Notes: generated by a model from the letters alone, not told the origin. Numbered from the stretch's first letter, positions 35,379 through 42,640 are shown. The stretch is 56,298 nt of DNA from an uncultured Bacteroidales bacterium (GCA_902798615.1 CADBXL010000012.1:1-56298); one strand, 5' to 3'. Program-made: numbers and translations.

Positions 35379-36347
35379 TTAGAATTGTAAAATAAATTGT
35401 GTTTCAAATTGGTTGACATCATTTGCAACCTTCTTGTCAGTGTATGTATATGCAGCCTGAATACGCAGTTTCTTGATAGGCGTAATGTTTACGCCCACCT
35501 GATAGTTCCACAGACTCTCATCATAATCCCTGTCAGCCTTGAAGTAGTCGATACTCAACAGAGGTTGCACGAAATCAGAAATCCAGTAGCCGGCAGTAAC
35601 GTATGCACCGTCACTCTTTTGTCCAGCGGTATTGCCGTAAAGGTATTCTCCTCTAACGGTCAGTTTATCGTTCTTGTACTCTACCCCCGCAGATGTGCGA
35701 TTGCGAACGTGCTCATCGCCCTTTGCTCCGTAAGCTCCTTGATAGTGTCCTATGCTAAATGCCAGTTGTTCAATAGGTCTCAGCCAAAGCAATCCTGCAA
35801 AGTCCTTCTTGTTGTTGTTATCCTTGGCGTTGATTCCATTACCATTGAAAACACCGACACGATAGCCTATAACCTTATCGAACAGGTCACCATAGAGCGT
35901 AACGCCAACATCGCGCCCATTGGCTTTCAAACCGCTCAAGTCATTGTAGCCATTCAGTTGAGCCACCGCAGTTGGATTTTCTATAGTCAGCCATGAGGCA
36001 GGACCAGAGAGAGTCTCCTGCGAATACTGCACTTTATATTCACCAATCTGCACATTTACTTCTGGAGCAATCTTCCATCGCAGATATGCATCAATAACTT
36101 TGACACTTGTTTCATATTCTGCCTGAAACTTGTAGTCAATATTATAACTTAGCACGCCATCTGCAGCCAGACGGACACGACGGATGTCAAAACCATGGGT
36201 TGCGCCTTCCTTGTCGCTCCACGAATAACGTGCGTTCACCAATCCTGAAATTTTGGGTAACTTCAGTTCCTGAGCTGTTGTTGATAATATTGGTGCTATT
36301 ATCAGCATACCCATGAGTGTAATCCTGATTTCTTTCAATCTTTTCAT
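35379..36347 (-). CDS. OprP/OprO-like phosphate-selective porin
   Basis: 322 residues, signal peptide ending STTAQ, outer-membrane barrel of the phosphate-selective porin O/P family (PF07396): SGLVNARYSWSDKE, FDIRRVRLAADG, GEYKVQYSQE and C-terminal FETQFILQF with terminal Phe. It lets phosphate cross the outer membrane and leads the pst operon, with PstS next. No phoU, phoB or phoR is seen nearby. Confidence 0.88.
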   Translation of the reverse strand: MKRLKEIRITLMGMLIIAPILSTTAQELKLPKISGLVNARYSWSDKEGATHGFDIRRVRLAADGVLSYNIDYKFQAEYETSVKVIDAYLRWKIAPEVNVQIGEYKVQYSQETLSGPASWLTIENPTAVAQLNGYNDLSGLKANGRDVGVTLYGDLFDKVIGYRVGVFNGNGINAKDNNNKKDFAGLLWLRPIEQLAFSIGHYQGAYGAKGDEHVRNRTSAGVEYKNDKLTVRGEYLYGNTAGQKSDGAYVTAGYWISDFVQPLLSIDYFKADRDYDESLWNYQVGVNITPIKKLRIQAAYTYTDKKVANDVNQFETQFILQF

Positions 36348-36386
36348 ACCTTTTAATCACTTTATTATTATAATATTATTTTAGTG

Positions 36387-36417
36387 CAAAGGTACAATGA
36401 AAAAACCGCTCAGGCAA
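36387..36417 (-). promoter_or_regulatory. promoter of the porin/pst operon
   Basis: Minus strand TACCTTTG (36394-36387) and TTG (36417-36415) 20 bases apart. The -33 box lies inside the loop of the cysH terminator hairpin. Confidence 0.75.
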
Positions 36418-36429
36418 TACCTTGAGCGG
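36400..36429 (-). terminator. terminator of the cysDNH operon
   Basis: Read on the minus strand: CCGCTCA (36429-36423), ten-base loop, TGAGCGG (36412-36406), then TTTTTT. It lies about 60 bases after cysH and overlaps the next promoter. Confidence 0.85.
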
Positions 36430-36488
36430 GGTAAATTGTTTCACAATAATATGTGATATGTTGGCAAATGTTTGGTATTTTTAATGTA

Positions 36489-37199
36489 TTAGTGTTTCTG
36501 ATGCAATCCACATTCACGATGATCGGGTGACTCCCACCACCAACGACCGGCACGGACATCCTCACCTGGCTCTATGGCACGGGTACAAGGCTCGCAACCT
36601 ATGCTGGGGTAATCTTGATTATGCAGTTTGTTGTATGGTACATGATGCTGGCGTATGTAGTCCCATACCTGTTGCTCGGTCCATGAGATAAGAGGATTGA
36701 CCTTGATAAGCTGATGTATTTCGTCCCACTCCACCACTTGCATGTCATGACGTGTGATGCTCTGTTCGCGACGGAGACCGCATATCCAGACGTCGAGTCC
36801 CTGAAAGGCACGGGCAAGAGGTTCGAGCTTTCGGATCTTGCAACAGCGATGGCGGCTCTCTATTGAGTTGTAGAATAGGTTGATGCCTTCTTCACGCACC
36901 ATGCGCTGCACCTCGTGATAGTCGGGGAAGAACACCTCAATCTGAATGCCGTATGACAGGTTAGTCCTGTCAATAAGCTGGTAGGTTTCAGGGAAGAGGC
37001 GACCTGTATCGAGGGTGAAGATGCGTGCATTCTTATCTTTGCTCGCAATGATGTCGGTCAGAGTCTGGTCTTCAATAGAGAGAGAAGAAGAAAGGGCTAT
37101 GCGCCCTTTGTATGCCTCGAGGAAATAGCCGACGACCTCTTCGGCAGACGCATCGCGAAAACGCTCGTTTAAATCACGTATGAGTTGTTTCCTTTCCAT
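36489..37199 (-). CDS. cysH: adenylylsulfate (APS) reductase
   Basis: 236 residues. It reduces activated sulfate to sulfite using thioredoxin. The Cys119-Cys120 pair (RHRCCKIRKLEP) and Cys202-x-x-Cys205 (GCEPCTRAIEPGEDVRAGRW) are the 4Fe-4S ligands that mark APS reductases, as opposed to the cluster-free PAPS enzyme of E. coli. The catalytic Cys230 is in ECGLH near the end. No APS kinase (cysC) gene is present, which agrees. Its start overlaps the end of cysN by 31 bases. Confidence 0.92.
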   Translation of the reverse strand: MERKQLIRDLNERFRDASAEEVVGYFLEAYKGRIALSSSLSIEDQTLTDIIASKDKNARIFTLDTGRLFPETYQLIDRTNLSYGIQIEVFFPDYHEVQRMVREEGINLFYNSIESRHRCCKIRKLEPLARAFQGLDVWICGLRREQSITRHDMQVVEWDEIHQLIKVNPLISWTEQQVWDYIRQHHVPYNKLHNQDYPSIGCEPCTRAIEPGEDVRAGRWWWESPDHRECGLHQKH

Positions 37200-38497
37200 A
37201 TTGTATCGGTTTTTATCATACCGGCTCCAACAGTCTCGTTGGTGTCAGGATCAATGAATATGACACTACCCGTGATGCGGTTCAGACGATAGTCGTCGAA
37301 TACGAGGGGTTGTGCTGTATGGATAGTGATTTCTGCAATATCGTTCATCTTTACTTGTGCCACGCCTGGTTCTTTCTCCAAGGTATTGATGTTGCGACGA
37401 TAGTTAATGGTTCGTACTATGCCGAGTGTCTCGAAGGTTGTCTGGCGCACGATGTACTTGGTACGTGGCAGTAGCGGTTGCTCGTTGAACCAGCAGACAT
37501 CGAGACGCAGGTCTTGCTCCTGATGAGGCTGCGGCTCGTCGGCCTTCACTAGAATATCACCGCGCGAGATGTCAATATCGTCAGCAAGTTGCAGGGTGAC
37601 GCTCTGTGGTGGGGTGGCCTCTGATAGTTCCTCGGTAGCCTGCGAGATATGTGACACGACAGACTCCAGACCGCTTGGAAGGACTTTTACATGATCACCT
37701 ACATGGATAGCGCCACTTGCAACACGTCCGGCATAGCCTCGGAAATCAGGGAAACGGCTGCTTATAGGACGGATGACATACTGAACAGGGAAACGAAAAG
37801 CGCGTTGTATGTCAGTCTCAACATTAGAGGCAGACTTGTTTACAGGCATCCTTTCAAGGTATTCCAACAGAGGGGTTCCTGTGTACCATGGGGTATGCTC
37901 AGAACGGTTCACCACGTTGTCACCATCTTTTGCCGATATAGGGATGAAGGTTACGTTCTGGATATGGAGAGTCTTTGCCATCTGCTTATAGTCAGATACG
38001 ATACGATCGAACACCTCCTCGGAGAAATCTACGAGGTCCATCTTGTTGATAGCTACGACAATATGTGGGATGCCAAGCAAACTTGAGATGTAGGAGTGGC
38101 GCACGGTTTGCTCAAGTACGCCATGACGAGCATCCACCAGAATGATGCTCATGTCGGCAGTTGAAGCGCCAGTCACCATGTTACGTGTGTACTGAATATG
38201 TCCTGGTGTGTCGGCAATGATGAACTTGCGTTTTGGAGTAGCGAAGTAGCGATAAGCCACATCGATGGTGATGCCTTGTTCACGCTCGGCTCTCAGACCG
38301 TCGGTAAGTAAGGCAAGGTTCACCTCCTCGTTGCCACGTGACTTGGAAGCAGTTTCCACCGCTTCCAACTGGTCCTCAAATATAGACTTTGAGTCGTACA
38401 GCAGTCGCCCTATGAGTGTTGACTTGCCGTCATCCACACTGCCCGCCGTCGAGAAGCGCAGCAGCTGCATATCTAAATATCCTCTTTCAGAATTCAT
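37169..38497 (-). CDS. cysN: sulfate adenylyltransferase GTPase subunit
   Basis: 442 residues, elongation-factor-like GTPase. G1 GSVDDGKST (19-27), switch II DTPGH, G4 NKMD, then beta-barrel domains 2 and 3. It stops after the barrels, so there is no fused APS kinase as in NodQ/CysNC. GTP hydrolysis drives APS formation by CysD. It lies 52 bases after cysD. Confidence 0.95.
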   Translation of the reverse strand: MNSERGYLDMQLLRFSTAGSVDDGKSTLIGRLLYDSKSIFEDQLEAVETASKSRGNEEVNLALLTDGLRAEREQGITIDVAYRYFATPKRKFIIADTPGHIQYTRNMVTGASTADMSIILVDARHGVLEQTVRHSYISSLLGIPHIVVAINKMDLVDFSEEVFDRIVSDYKQMAKTLHIQNVTFIPISAKDGDNVVNRSEHTPWYTGTPLLEYLERMPVNKSASNVETDIQRAFRFPVQYVIRPISSRFPDFRGYAGRVASGAIHVGDHVKVLPSGLESVVSHISQATEELSEATPPQSVTLQLADDIDISRGDILVKADEPQPHQEQDLRLDVCWFNEQPLLPRTKYIVRQTTFETLGIVRTINYRRNINTLEKEPGVAQVKMNDIAEITIHTAQPLVFDDYRLNRITGSVIFIDPDTNETVGAGMIKTDTIWKGNNSYVI

Positions 38498-38549
38498 AGA
38501 TTACAATTAATAATTTACATGCCTTTTGCTAAGGTCAAAGGTTTAGTGG

Positions 38550-39449
38550 TTAGAAATATCCAGCTTTCTTGCGGTCTTCCATTGCTGTTTCACTACGTTT
38601 GTCATCAGCACGTCCACCGCGCTCTGTCACACGTGTAGCTGCAATCTCTTCGATGATGTCTTCAAGTGAGTGTGCGGTAGATAGGGTAAGACCTGTACAC
38701 GTGATATCGCCGATGGTGCGACAGCGAACCTGCTTTGTCACTACCTGCTCCGTGGGCTTCAGTTTGATGCATGGCTCGGCGGCTAACCATTGACCGTCGC
38801 GCTCGAATACTTTGCGCTCGTGGGTGAAGTATAGGCTCGGCATCTCTATCTTCTCTTGTAGGATATACTGCCATACGTCCATCTCTGTCCAGTTAGAGAT
38901 AGGGAATATGCGGAAGTGCTCGCCCATCGCCTTGCGTCCATTGAATATGTTCCATAGCTCTGGGCGCTGGTTCTTGGGGTTCCATTGTCCGAACTCATCG
39001 CGATGACTAAAGAATCGCTCCTTGGCGCGTGCCTTCTCTTCGTCACGACGTGCGCCACCGATGGCTGCATCGAAATGGTACTTCTCCAACGTGTCAAGCA
39101 GCGTGGTGGTCTGAAGCTTGTTGCGTGAGGCGTAATAGCCTGTCTCTTCTTTCACTCGTCCTGTGTCTATACTCTCCTGCACCGAACCGACGATGAGTTC
39201 GGTGCCAAGACGAGTAACAAGCGCGTCACGATAGTCTATCGTCTCCTTGAAGTTATGCCCTGTATCTATGTGCAACAGGGGGAACGGTATCTTGGCAGGA
39301 TAGAACGCTTTGTAGGCAAGGTGCACGATTACGATGGAGTCTTTGCCTCCAGAAAAGAGGATGACGGGACGCTCAAACTGCGCTGCAACCTCACGGAGTA
39401 TGTATATGCTCTCCGCTTCTAATTCTTTCAGATGGGTGATGTAGCTCAT
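38550..39449 (-). CDS. cysD: sulfate adenylyltransferase catalytic subunit
   Basis: 299 residues of the PP-loop ATP pyrophosphatase family, with SGGKDS (33-38), LHIDTGHNF, GGARRDEEKARAKER and the C-terminal RGGRADDKRSETAMEDRKK that is characteristic of CysD. It forms adenylylsulfate from ATP and sulfate, with CysN. First gene of cysD-cysN-cysH, behind a leader of about 130 bases that folds into a switch-like structure. Confidence 0.95.
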   Translation of the reverse strand: MSYITHLKELEAESIYILREVAAQFERPVILFSGGKDSIVIVHLAYKAFYPAKIPFPLLHIDTGHNFKETIDYRDALVTRLGTELIVGSVQESIDTGRVKEETGYYASRNKLQTTTLLDTLEKYHFDAAIGGARRDEEKARAKERFFSHRDEFGQWNPKNQRPELWNIFNGRKAMGEHFRIFPISNWTEMDVWQYILQEKIEMPSLYFTHERKVFERDGQWLAAEPCIKLKPTEQVVTKQVRCRTIGDITCTGLTLSTAHSLEDIIEEIAATRVTERGGRADDKRSETAMEDRKKAGYF

Positions 39450-39521
39450 TCTTTGCTTTCTTATATTTATTTCAATACGTAGGCCTAATACTTCGTCGGT
39501 GTGACATTCAGAGATGAAGTT

Positions 39522-39582
39522 GCTCGCACGAAGAAAATAGTGCGTGTCAGCCCATCAAAGGGCAGGCGCACGTCTCTGATTT
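39522..39582 (-). ncRNA. candidate cis-regulatory RNA of the cys operon, copy A
   Basis: At the 5' end of the predicted cysD mRNA. On the minus strand GTGCG (39571-39567) pairs with CGCAC (39544-39540), enclosing GCCC/GGGC (39563-39560 with 39553-39550). A second GTGCG (39529-39525) can pair with the same CGCAC through a ten-base loop, so two exclusive folds exist. That is the layout of a riboswitch or attenuator. I do not recognise a known class. A second copy lies at 39993-40064. Confidence 0.55.
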
Positions 39583-39589
39583 TCGAGTG

Positions 39590-39620
39590 CAAAGTTATGA
39601 ACTTTTCCTAACGCCTACAA
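39590..39620 (-). promoter_or_regulatory. promoter of the cysDNH operon
   Basis: Minus strand TAACTTTG (39597-39590), TTG (39620-39618) 20 bases upstream. The 37 bp around it are nearly identical to the promoter of the B3/4 gene at 40872-40902. Confidence 0.8.
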
Positions 39621-39641
39621 TCCCATACAAAAAGTATTTGG

Positions 39642-39671
39642 ATACCATAACGATGTGATGTCCAATACCAT
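39642..39671. promoter_or_regulatory. paired ATACCAT sites upstream of the cys promoter
   Basis: ATACCAT at 39642-39648 and 39665-39671, 23 bp apart, both followed by AAC. The first is 22 bp upstream of the -33 box. The same pair with the same 23-bp step lies at 40925 and 40948 upstream of the B3/4 promoter. Spacing of about two helical turns suggests a transcription activator. Confidence 0.55.
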
Positions 39672-39747
39672 AACTATATTAAAAACATTACAGAAGAATT
39701 GTGTCATTCATGATGTAAATATGCCACAGGCAGTACGCTGATTATGA

Positions 39748-39773
39748 CAAAAAAGACAGCACTTAGGCAGTCT
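39748..39773 (-). terminator. terminator after small-ORF copy 1
   Basis: On the minus strand AGACTG, eight-base loop, CTGTCT with one mismatch, then TTTTTTGTC. The equivalent of the terminator at 41033-41061 in the other copy. Confidence 0.65.
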
Positions 39774-39796
39774 TAGTGATAGGTTGTGGAACTGCG

Positions 39797-39902
39797 CTAA
39801 TTATACCAAATCTCTCCATCGAGTATCTGAGCTTTTTCCACTTTTCTGCTTGAGACCTCAGAAGTATATATTTTATATCTGCTCCAAATCTTTTGCTTCC
39901 AT
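39797..39902 (-). pseudogene. frameshifted copy of the 38-residue small protein
   Basis: ATG 39902 reads MEAKDLEQI and then stops. In another frame the sequence continues RYKIYTSEVSSRKVEKAQIL and DGEIWYN, matching the intact copy at 41085-41201. The net loss of 11 bases explains the break. The surrounding DNA is a tandem duplicate. Confidence 0.65.
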
Positions 39903-39992
39903 GGATTCTTATATTTAACAATAGCAAATTATATTGAAATCTCAAGTGCAACGTGCAATTTCACATACTCCGATGTTATTAACATAGGACTT

Positions 39993-40064
39993 CTTCGCAC
40001 GAAGAAAATAGTGCGTGTCTGCCCTTCAAAAGGGCTGGCACACGTTTATATTTTTCAAGTGCAA
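39993..40064 (-). ncRNA. candidate cis-regulatory RNA, copy B
   Basis: Same order of elements as copy A: GTGTG (40043-40039), GCCC (40035-40032), GGGC (40024-40021), CGCAC (40015-40011), then GTGCG (40000-39996). The first arm has one C-to-T change relative to copy A which turns a G-C pair into a G-T pair, so pairing is kept. The unpaired base next to the GC stem changes from U/U to A/A. It follows its own -7 box (TATATTTG, 40079-40072) and precedes the dead small ORF. Confidence 0.5.
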
Positions 40065-40138
40065 ATATACTACTATTTCCTTTATTGTGAAATACCATCC
40101 ACATGGCATTTGAAATCACGTAAGTAGGGCTTTTGTCC

Positions 40139-40816
40139 TTATATAATCTTTGGGATGATGATTTTACCCTTTCCGCCGCTATATTTTGTGGTAAGGTCGA
40201 TTATTTGTTGTGCTGTCTGGAGCAGTAGTTCGTCAGAAGTTGCTTCGTTGCCCTGAACAATGTAGAACACGTTGCGAGCAGTCTCGTCAACAAGTGTCTT
40301 CTGCACTTGTCGTATTTCCAGGCGACATAGCACCTCGTTAGAATCATCTATATATGAATACTCATGTGGGTTGATCGGTATAGGCTCTGTCTGTCCGAGT
40401 GGGACGAAGCGCTCTGTTCCATTGCTGAAGCGTAGTGTTACGTTTCCACTTACATAATCGATGTTGTGTGCGCCAAGAGCCAGTTTGCTGTCGAGTGATA
40501 TGATGTTGTAGATATCCACCACCTTATTGATATACGCAAGTGAACCATGCTTTAGCAGTAGTTTGACAAGGTTCTCGTTAGCAGGAATATTCTTGCGCCT
40601 CTTCACGCCAGTATGCTCGTGGAGAATATTGAACCCCTCCAATATAGCATCCTGATGAACATCAATGCCCTTGTATCGTTCCAACAGTTCTTCCAACCAA
40701 ACCTCACGACGCATCAGCCACTCTTCGTTGGCAGTCGTATTGTCGAGTCCGCGAATTACCGCAAACACAATTTTCACACCTGCATCAAGCACAGCTTTTT
40801 CCACTCTAAATTCCAT
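40139..40816 (-). CDS. B3/4 domain protein (phenylalanyl-tRNA synthetase beta-like editing domain)
   Basis: 225 residues matching the B3/4 domain family (PF03483, COG3382): VFAVIRGLDN, HTGVKRRKNIPANENLVKLL, YINKVVDIYNIISLDSKLALGAHNID and GEATSDELLLQTAQQIIDL-type ending (here GNEATSDELLLQTAQQI). In the synthetase this domain hydrolyses wrongly charged Tyr-tRNA; stand-alone versions are thought to edit tRNAs or bind amino-acid-like ligands. Its promoter is almost identical to that of cysD. The last 37 codons are duplicated as a fragment at 41325-41437. Confidence 0.85.
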   Translation of the reverse strand: MEFRVEKAVLDAGVKIVFAVIRGLDNTTANEEWLMRREVWLEELLERYKGIDVHQDAILEGFNILHEHTGVKRRKNIPANENLVKLLLKHGSLAYINKVVDIYNIISLDSKLALGAHNIDYVSGNVTLRFSNGTERFVPLGQTEPIPINPHEYSYIDDSNEVLCRLEIRQVQKTLVDETARNVFYIVQGNEATSDELLLQTAQQIIDLTTKYSGGKGKIIIPKII

Positions 40817-40871
40817 ATCGTACTATTATTTATTTTAATTTATTCTTCGCATGTCTCAGATTTCCAGATTG

Positions 40872-40902
40872 CAAAGGTATGAACTTTTTCTAACGCCTAC
40901 AA
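40872..40902 (-). promoter_or_regulatory. promoter of the B3/4 gene, twin of the cys promoter
   Basis: Minus strand TACCTTTG (40879-40872) and TTG (40902-40900) 20 bases apart. ATACCAT sites lie at 40925-40931 and 40948-40954. It lacks the leader RNA found after the cys promoter. Confidence 0.75.
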
Positions 40903-41032
40903 TCCCATACAAAAAGTATTTGGCATACCATAGTGATGTGGTGTCTGATACCATGAACTATCTTAACACATTGTATAGGAACAATGTTTTTCGTGATGCA
41001 GAATATGCCACAGACAGTACGATGACTATGAT

Positions 41033-41061
41033 AAAAAAAATAGGCAGCTCTTTAACTGCCT
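41033..41061 (-). terminator. terminator after the intact small ORF
   Basis: On the minus strand AGGCAG (41061-41056), eight-base loop, CTGCCT (41047-41042), then A and seven T. Confidence 0.88.
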
Positions 41062-41084
41062 TAGTGAAAGGTTGTGGAACTGCG

Positions 41085-41201
41085 CTAATTATACCAGACC
41101 TCTCCACCGAGTATCTGTGCGCTTTTTTCAACTTTACAATCTGAAGCCTCAGAAGTATAGATCTTATACTGTCGGCTCTGCTCAAAATCTTTTGTTTCCA
41201 T
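41085..41201 (-). CDS. 38-residue small protein with own promoter and terminator
   Basis: ATG 41201 to TAG 41085: METKDFEQSRQYKIYTSEA, then SDCKVEKSAQILGGEVWYN. It is hydrophilic with a single Cys and no signal. A -7 box 45 bases upstream and a terminator 23 bases downstream make it a complete transcription unit, and a decayed duplicate exists at 39797-39902. Conserved between copies: KIYTSE, VEK and the IL-GGE-WYN end. I do not recognise the family. Confidence 0.6.
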   Translation of the reverse strand: METKDFEQSRQYKIYTSEASDCKVEKSAQILGGEVWYN

Positions 41202-41247
41202 GGATTCTTATATTAACAATGACAAATTGTATTGAGTTCTCTGGTGC

Positions 41248-41284
41248 AAAGGTACGACTATTTCATTAATTGTGAAATACCATT
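41248..41284 (-). promoter_or_regulatory. activator-type promoter of the small protein
   Basis: Minus strand TACCTTTG (41255-41248). At the -33 position there is no TTG; instead ATGGTAT (41284-41278) overlaps it. The twin promoter at 40072-40098 has the same arrangement, and about 70 bp around both are conserved (TTACGTGATTT and ATGGTATTTCACAAT). Confidence 0.55.
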
Positions 41285-41324
41285 CGCGTGGCATTAAAAT
41301 CACGTAAGTTTGGTATTTTACCCT

Positions 41325-41437
41325 TAAACGATCTTTGGGATGATGATTTAACCTTCTCCACCGCTATATTTTGTGATAAGGTTGATGATTTGTTGTGTTG
41401 TCTGGAGCAGTAGCTCGTTAGAAGTTGCTTCGTTGAC
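41325..41437 (-). pseudogene. duplicated C-terminal fragment of the B3/4 gene
   Basis: Matches 40139-40251 at an offset of 1186 bp, with shared CTTTGGGATGATGATTT, CCGCTATATTTTGTG and GTTGTCTGGAGCAGTAG. Similarity stops abruptly near 41437 inside the codon run for TSDELL. It marks the end of a tandem duplication. Confidence 0.75.
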
Positions 41438-41744
41438 CAGACCGATGCAGAATGTGATTTTTATATTTGCAAATTTCTGGAAGTGTTTGATAATGCGCCA
41501 GTTATTAATTTTATCTCACACAAATATATAGATAGATTCAAAATGAATGAACTACAAAGAGTATTTTCAGAAACTTCTTTTGGCATTTTATAATGCTTAA
41601 ATCAGCGAAGGTTTACAGAAGTTAAATACGTTAATTTTTCATCTTTTATAATTTCAATAGAATCTACGTCATCACTTTTCTACCATTTAAAACAAAATCT
41701 ATTGAAATACAATGAGTTGTAAATGCTCTGGTTTGCTTCTTTCT
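41438..41744. other. AT-rich stretch between two gene remnants
   Basis: No gene is seen. It lies between the truncated B3/4 copy and the BspA remnant, and probably holds eroded coding sequence of one or both. Confidence 0.35.
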
Positions 41745-42117
41745 TGATAAAGTAACTTCAAAGATATCAAAGCCATTTGCTATAAATGACAATACTTTTC
41801 AGAATTACGATGCTACGCTATATGTGCCCAAGGGAACAGTTGACAAATATAAGGCGACAGATGGCTGGAAGAAGTTCTTCAAGAATATCGTGGAAGAAGG
41901 CACTACGACTGCCATCGACGATGTAGAGGCAGACAATACCCTCAACACCTCAAACGCTATCTTCGACATCAACGGTAAGCGTTTGCCTGCCACCTCTCTC
42001 GACGAACTCCCTTCAGGCTTGTATATCATCAATGGCAAGAAGGTGGTGAAGCAATGGCCCCTTCCCCCGCCCTCCCGAGGGAGCCGGAAGGTGATGGGGA
42101 AAAGAAATAAACGCTAA
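41745..42117 (+). pseudogene. C-terminal remnant of a BspA-like surface protein
   Basis: The frame reads DKVTSKISKPFAI, then YDATLYVPKGTVDKYKATDG and WKKFFKNIVE, which is how many BspA-like leucine-rich-repeat proteins end. It continues with an IFDINGKRL domain and GLYIINGKKVVKQ, the same style of C-terminus as the intact protein at 52888-55170. No start or repeats precede it. After KQ the frame runs into a GC-rich palindromic element (42057-42105) that replaces the normal stop. Confidence 0.7.
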
Positions 42118-42175
42118 GACGCAAAGTCGCGAAGTTTTTATAAAGCTCTGCGTCTTTGCGTCTCTGCGTTTAATA
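42113..42175. repeat. 8-bp-unit inverted repeat element
   Basis: CGCTAAGACGCAAAGTCGCG followed 15 bases later by its counterpart TGCGTCTTTGCGTCTCTGCG. Units of eight bases (CGCAAAGA, CGCTAAGA) are repeated. Relatives occur at 9864-9954, 52688-52711 and 55566-55700. Confidence 0.75.
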
Positions 42176-42282
42176 AATTAGTCTCTTAATACCCCATACA
42201 GGAGGTTACTCCGAGAGTGGTTGCTATCGCAGTCAGAATACTTGCAATAGTCTGAAGAATGAATTGCCAAGTTTCTTTTTTT

Positions 42283-42640
42283 CGTCAAACCCACGTTAAA
42301 TATGATTCCAATGCAGCTCCTCCCTTCTTCCTCCCATGCTAGTCCTATGTAAGTCCCATTTTTCGCCTATTCTAAGGAACGGATTTGGAACGGTTCTGTA
42401 ACGGAGGTATAGCGGACCTGAAACGAAGGCATAAAAGAGCCATATATTTAATACCTTGATTTGTAATGTCGAGATTACAGGTGTGATTTTTTTTTAGAAT
42501 TAAACGTCAAACATATACACAGAGCGAAAAATTCTTGATAATGTATTGTGAGTCATGTTGTTAGGTGCGTGTATATGTTTGGCGCTTAATTCTAAAAAAA
42601 ATTGTTGTTTGCTTTAAAAGCAATTCATCGAACTCACATT
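42283..42640. repeat. repeat element with 11-bp phased array and a 32-bp inverted repeat
   Basis: It opens with TTTTTTCGTCAAACCCACGT, related (reverse complement) to the motif at 21048, and ends near a direct relative TTCATCGAACTCACATTGTT (42624). Inside, TCC triplets recur at 42321, 42332, 42343 and 42354 (also 42307, 42318, 42329), then GGA/GGT/GAA at 42381, 42392, 42403, 42414 and 42425: all steps are 11 bp. Next come the arms 42489-42520 and 42569-42600, complementary at 30 of 32 positions around a 48-base loop. No protein frame fits. Confidence 0.7.

Noticed and set aside
34385-35428. PstS starting at 35428
   Set aside because: The extra 21 codons overlap the porin gene and would bury the lipoprotein signal peptide; ATG 35365 is better.
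39522-39582. Known SAM or cobalamin riboswitch before cysD
   Set aside because: The element is too short and lacks the conserved cores I know for these classes; reported as an unclassified candidate.
40958-41185. A 75-residue minus-strand ORF ending near the B3/4 promoter
   Set aside because: It runs through the terminator hairpin and T-run of the 38-residue ORF in another frame; the shorter ORF has the matching promoter and terminator.
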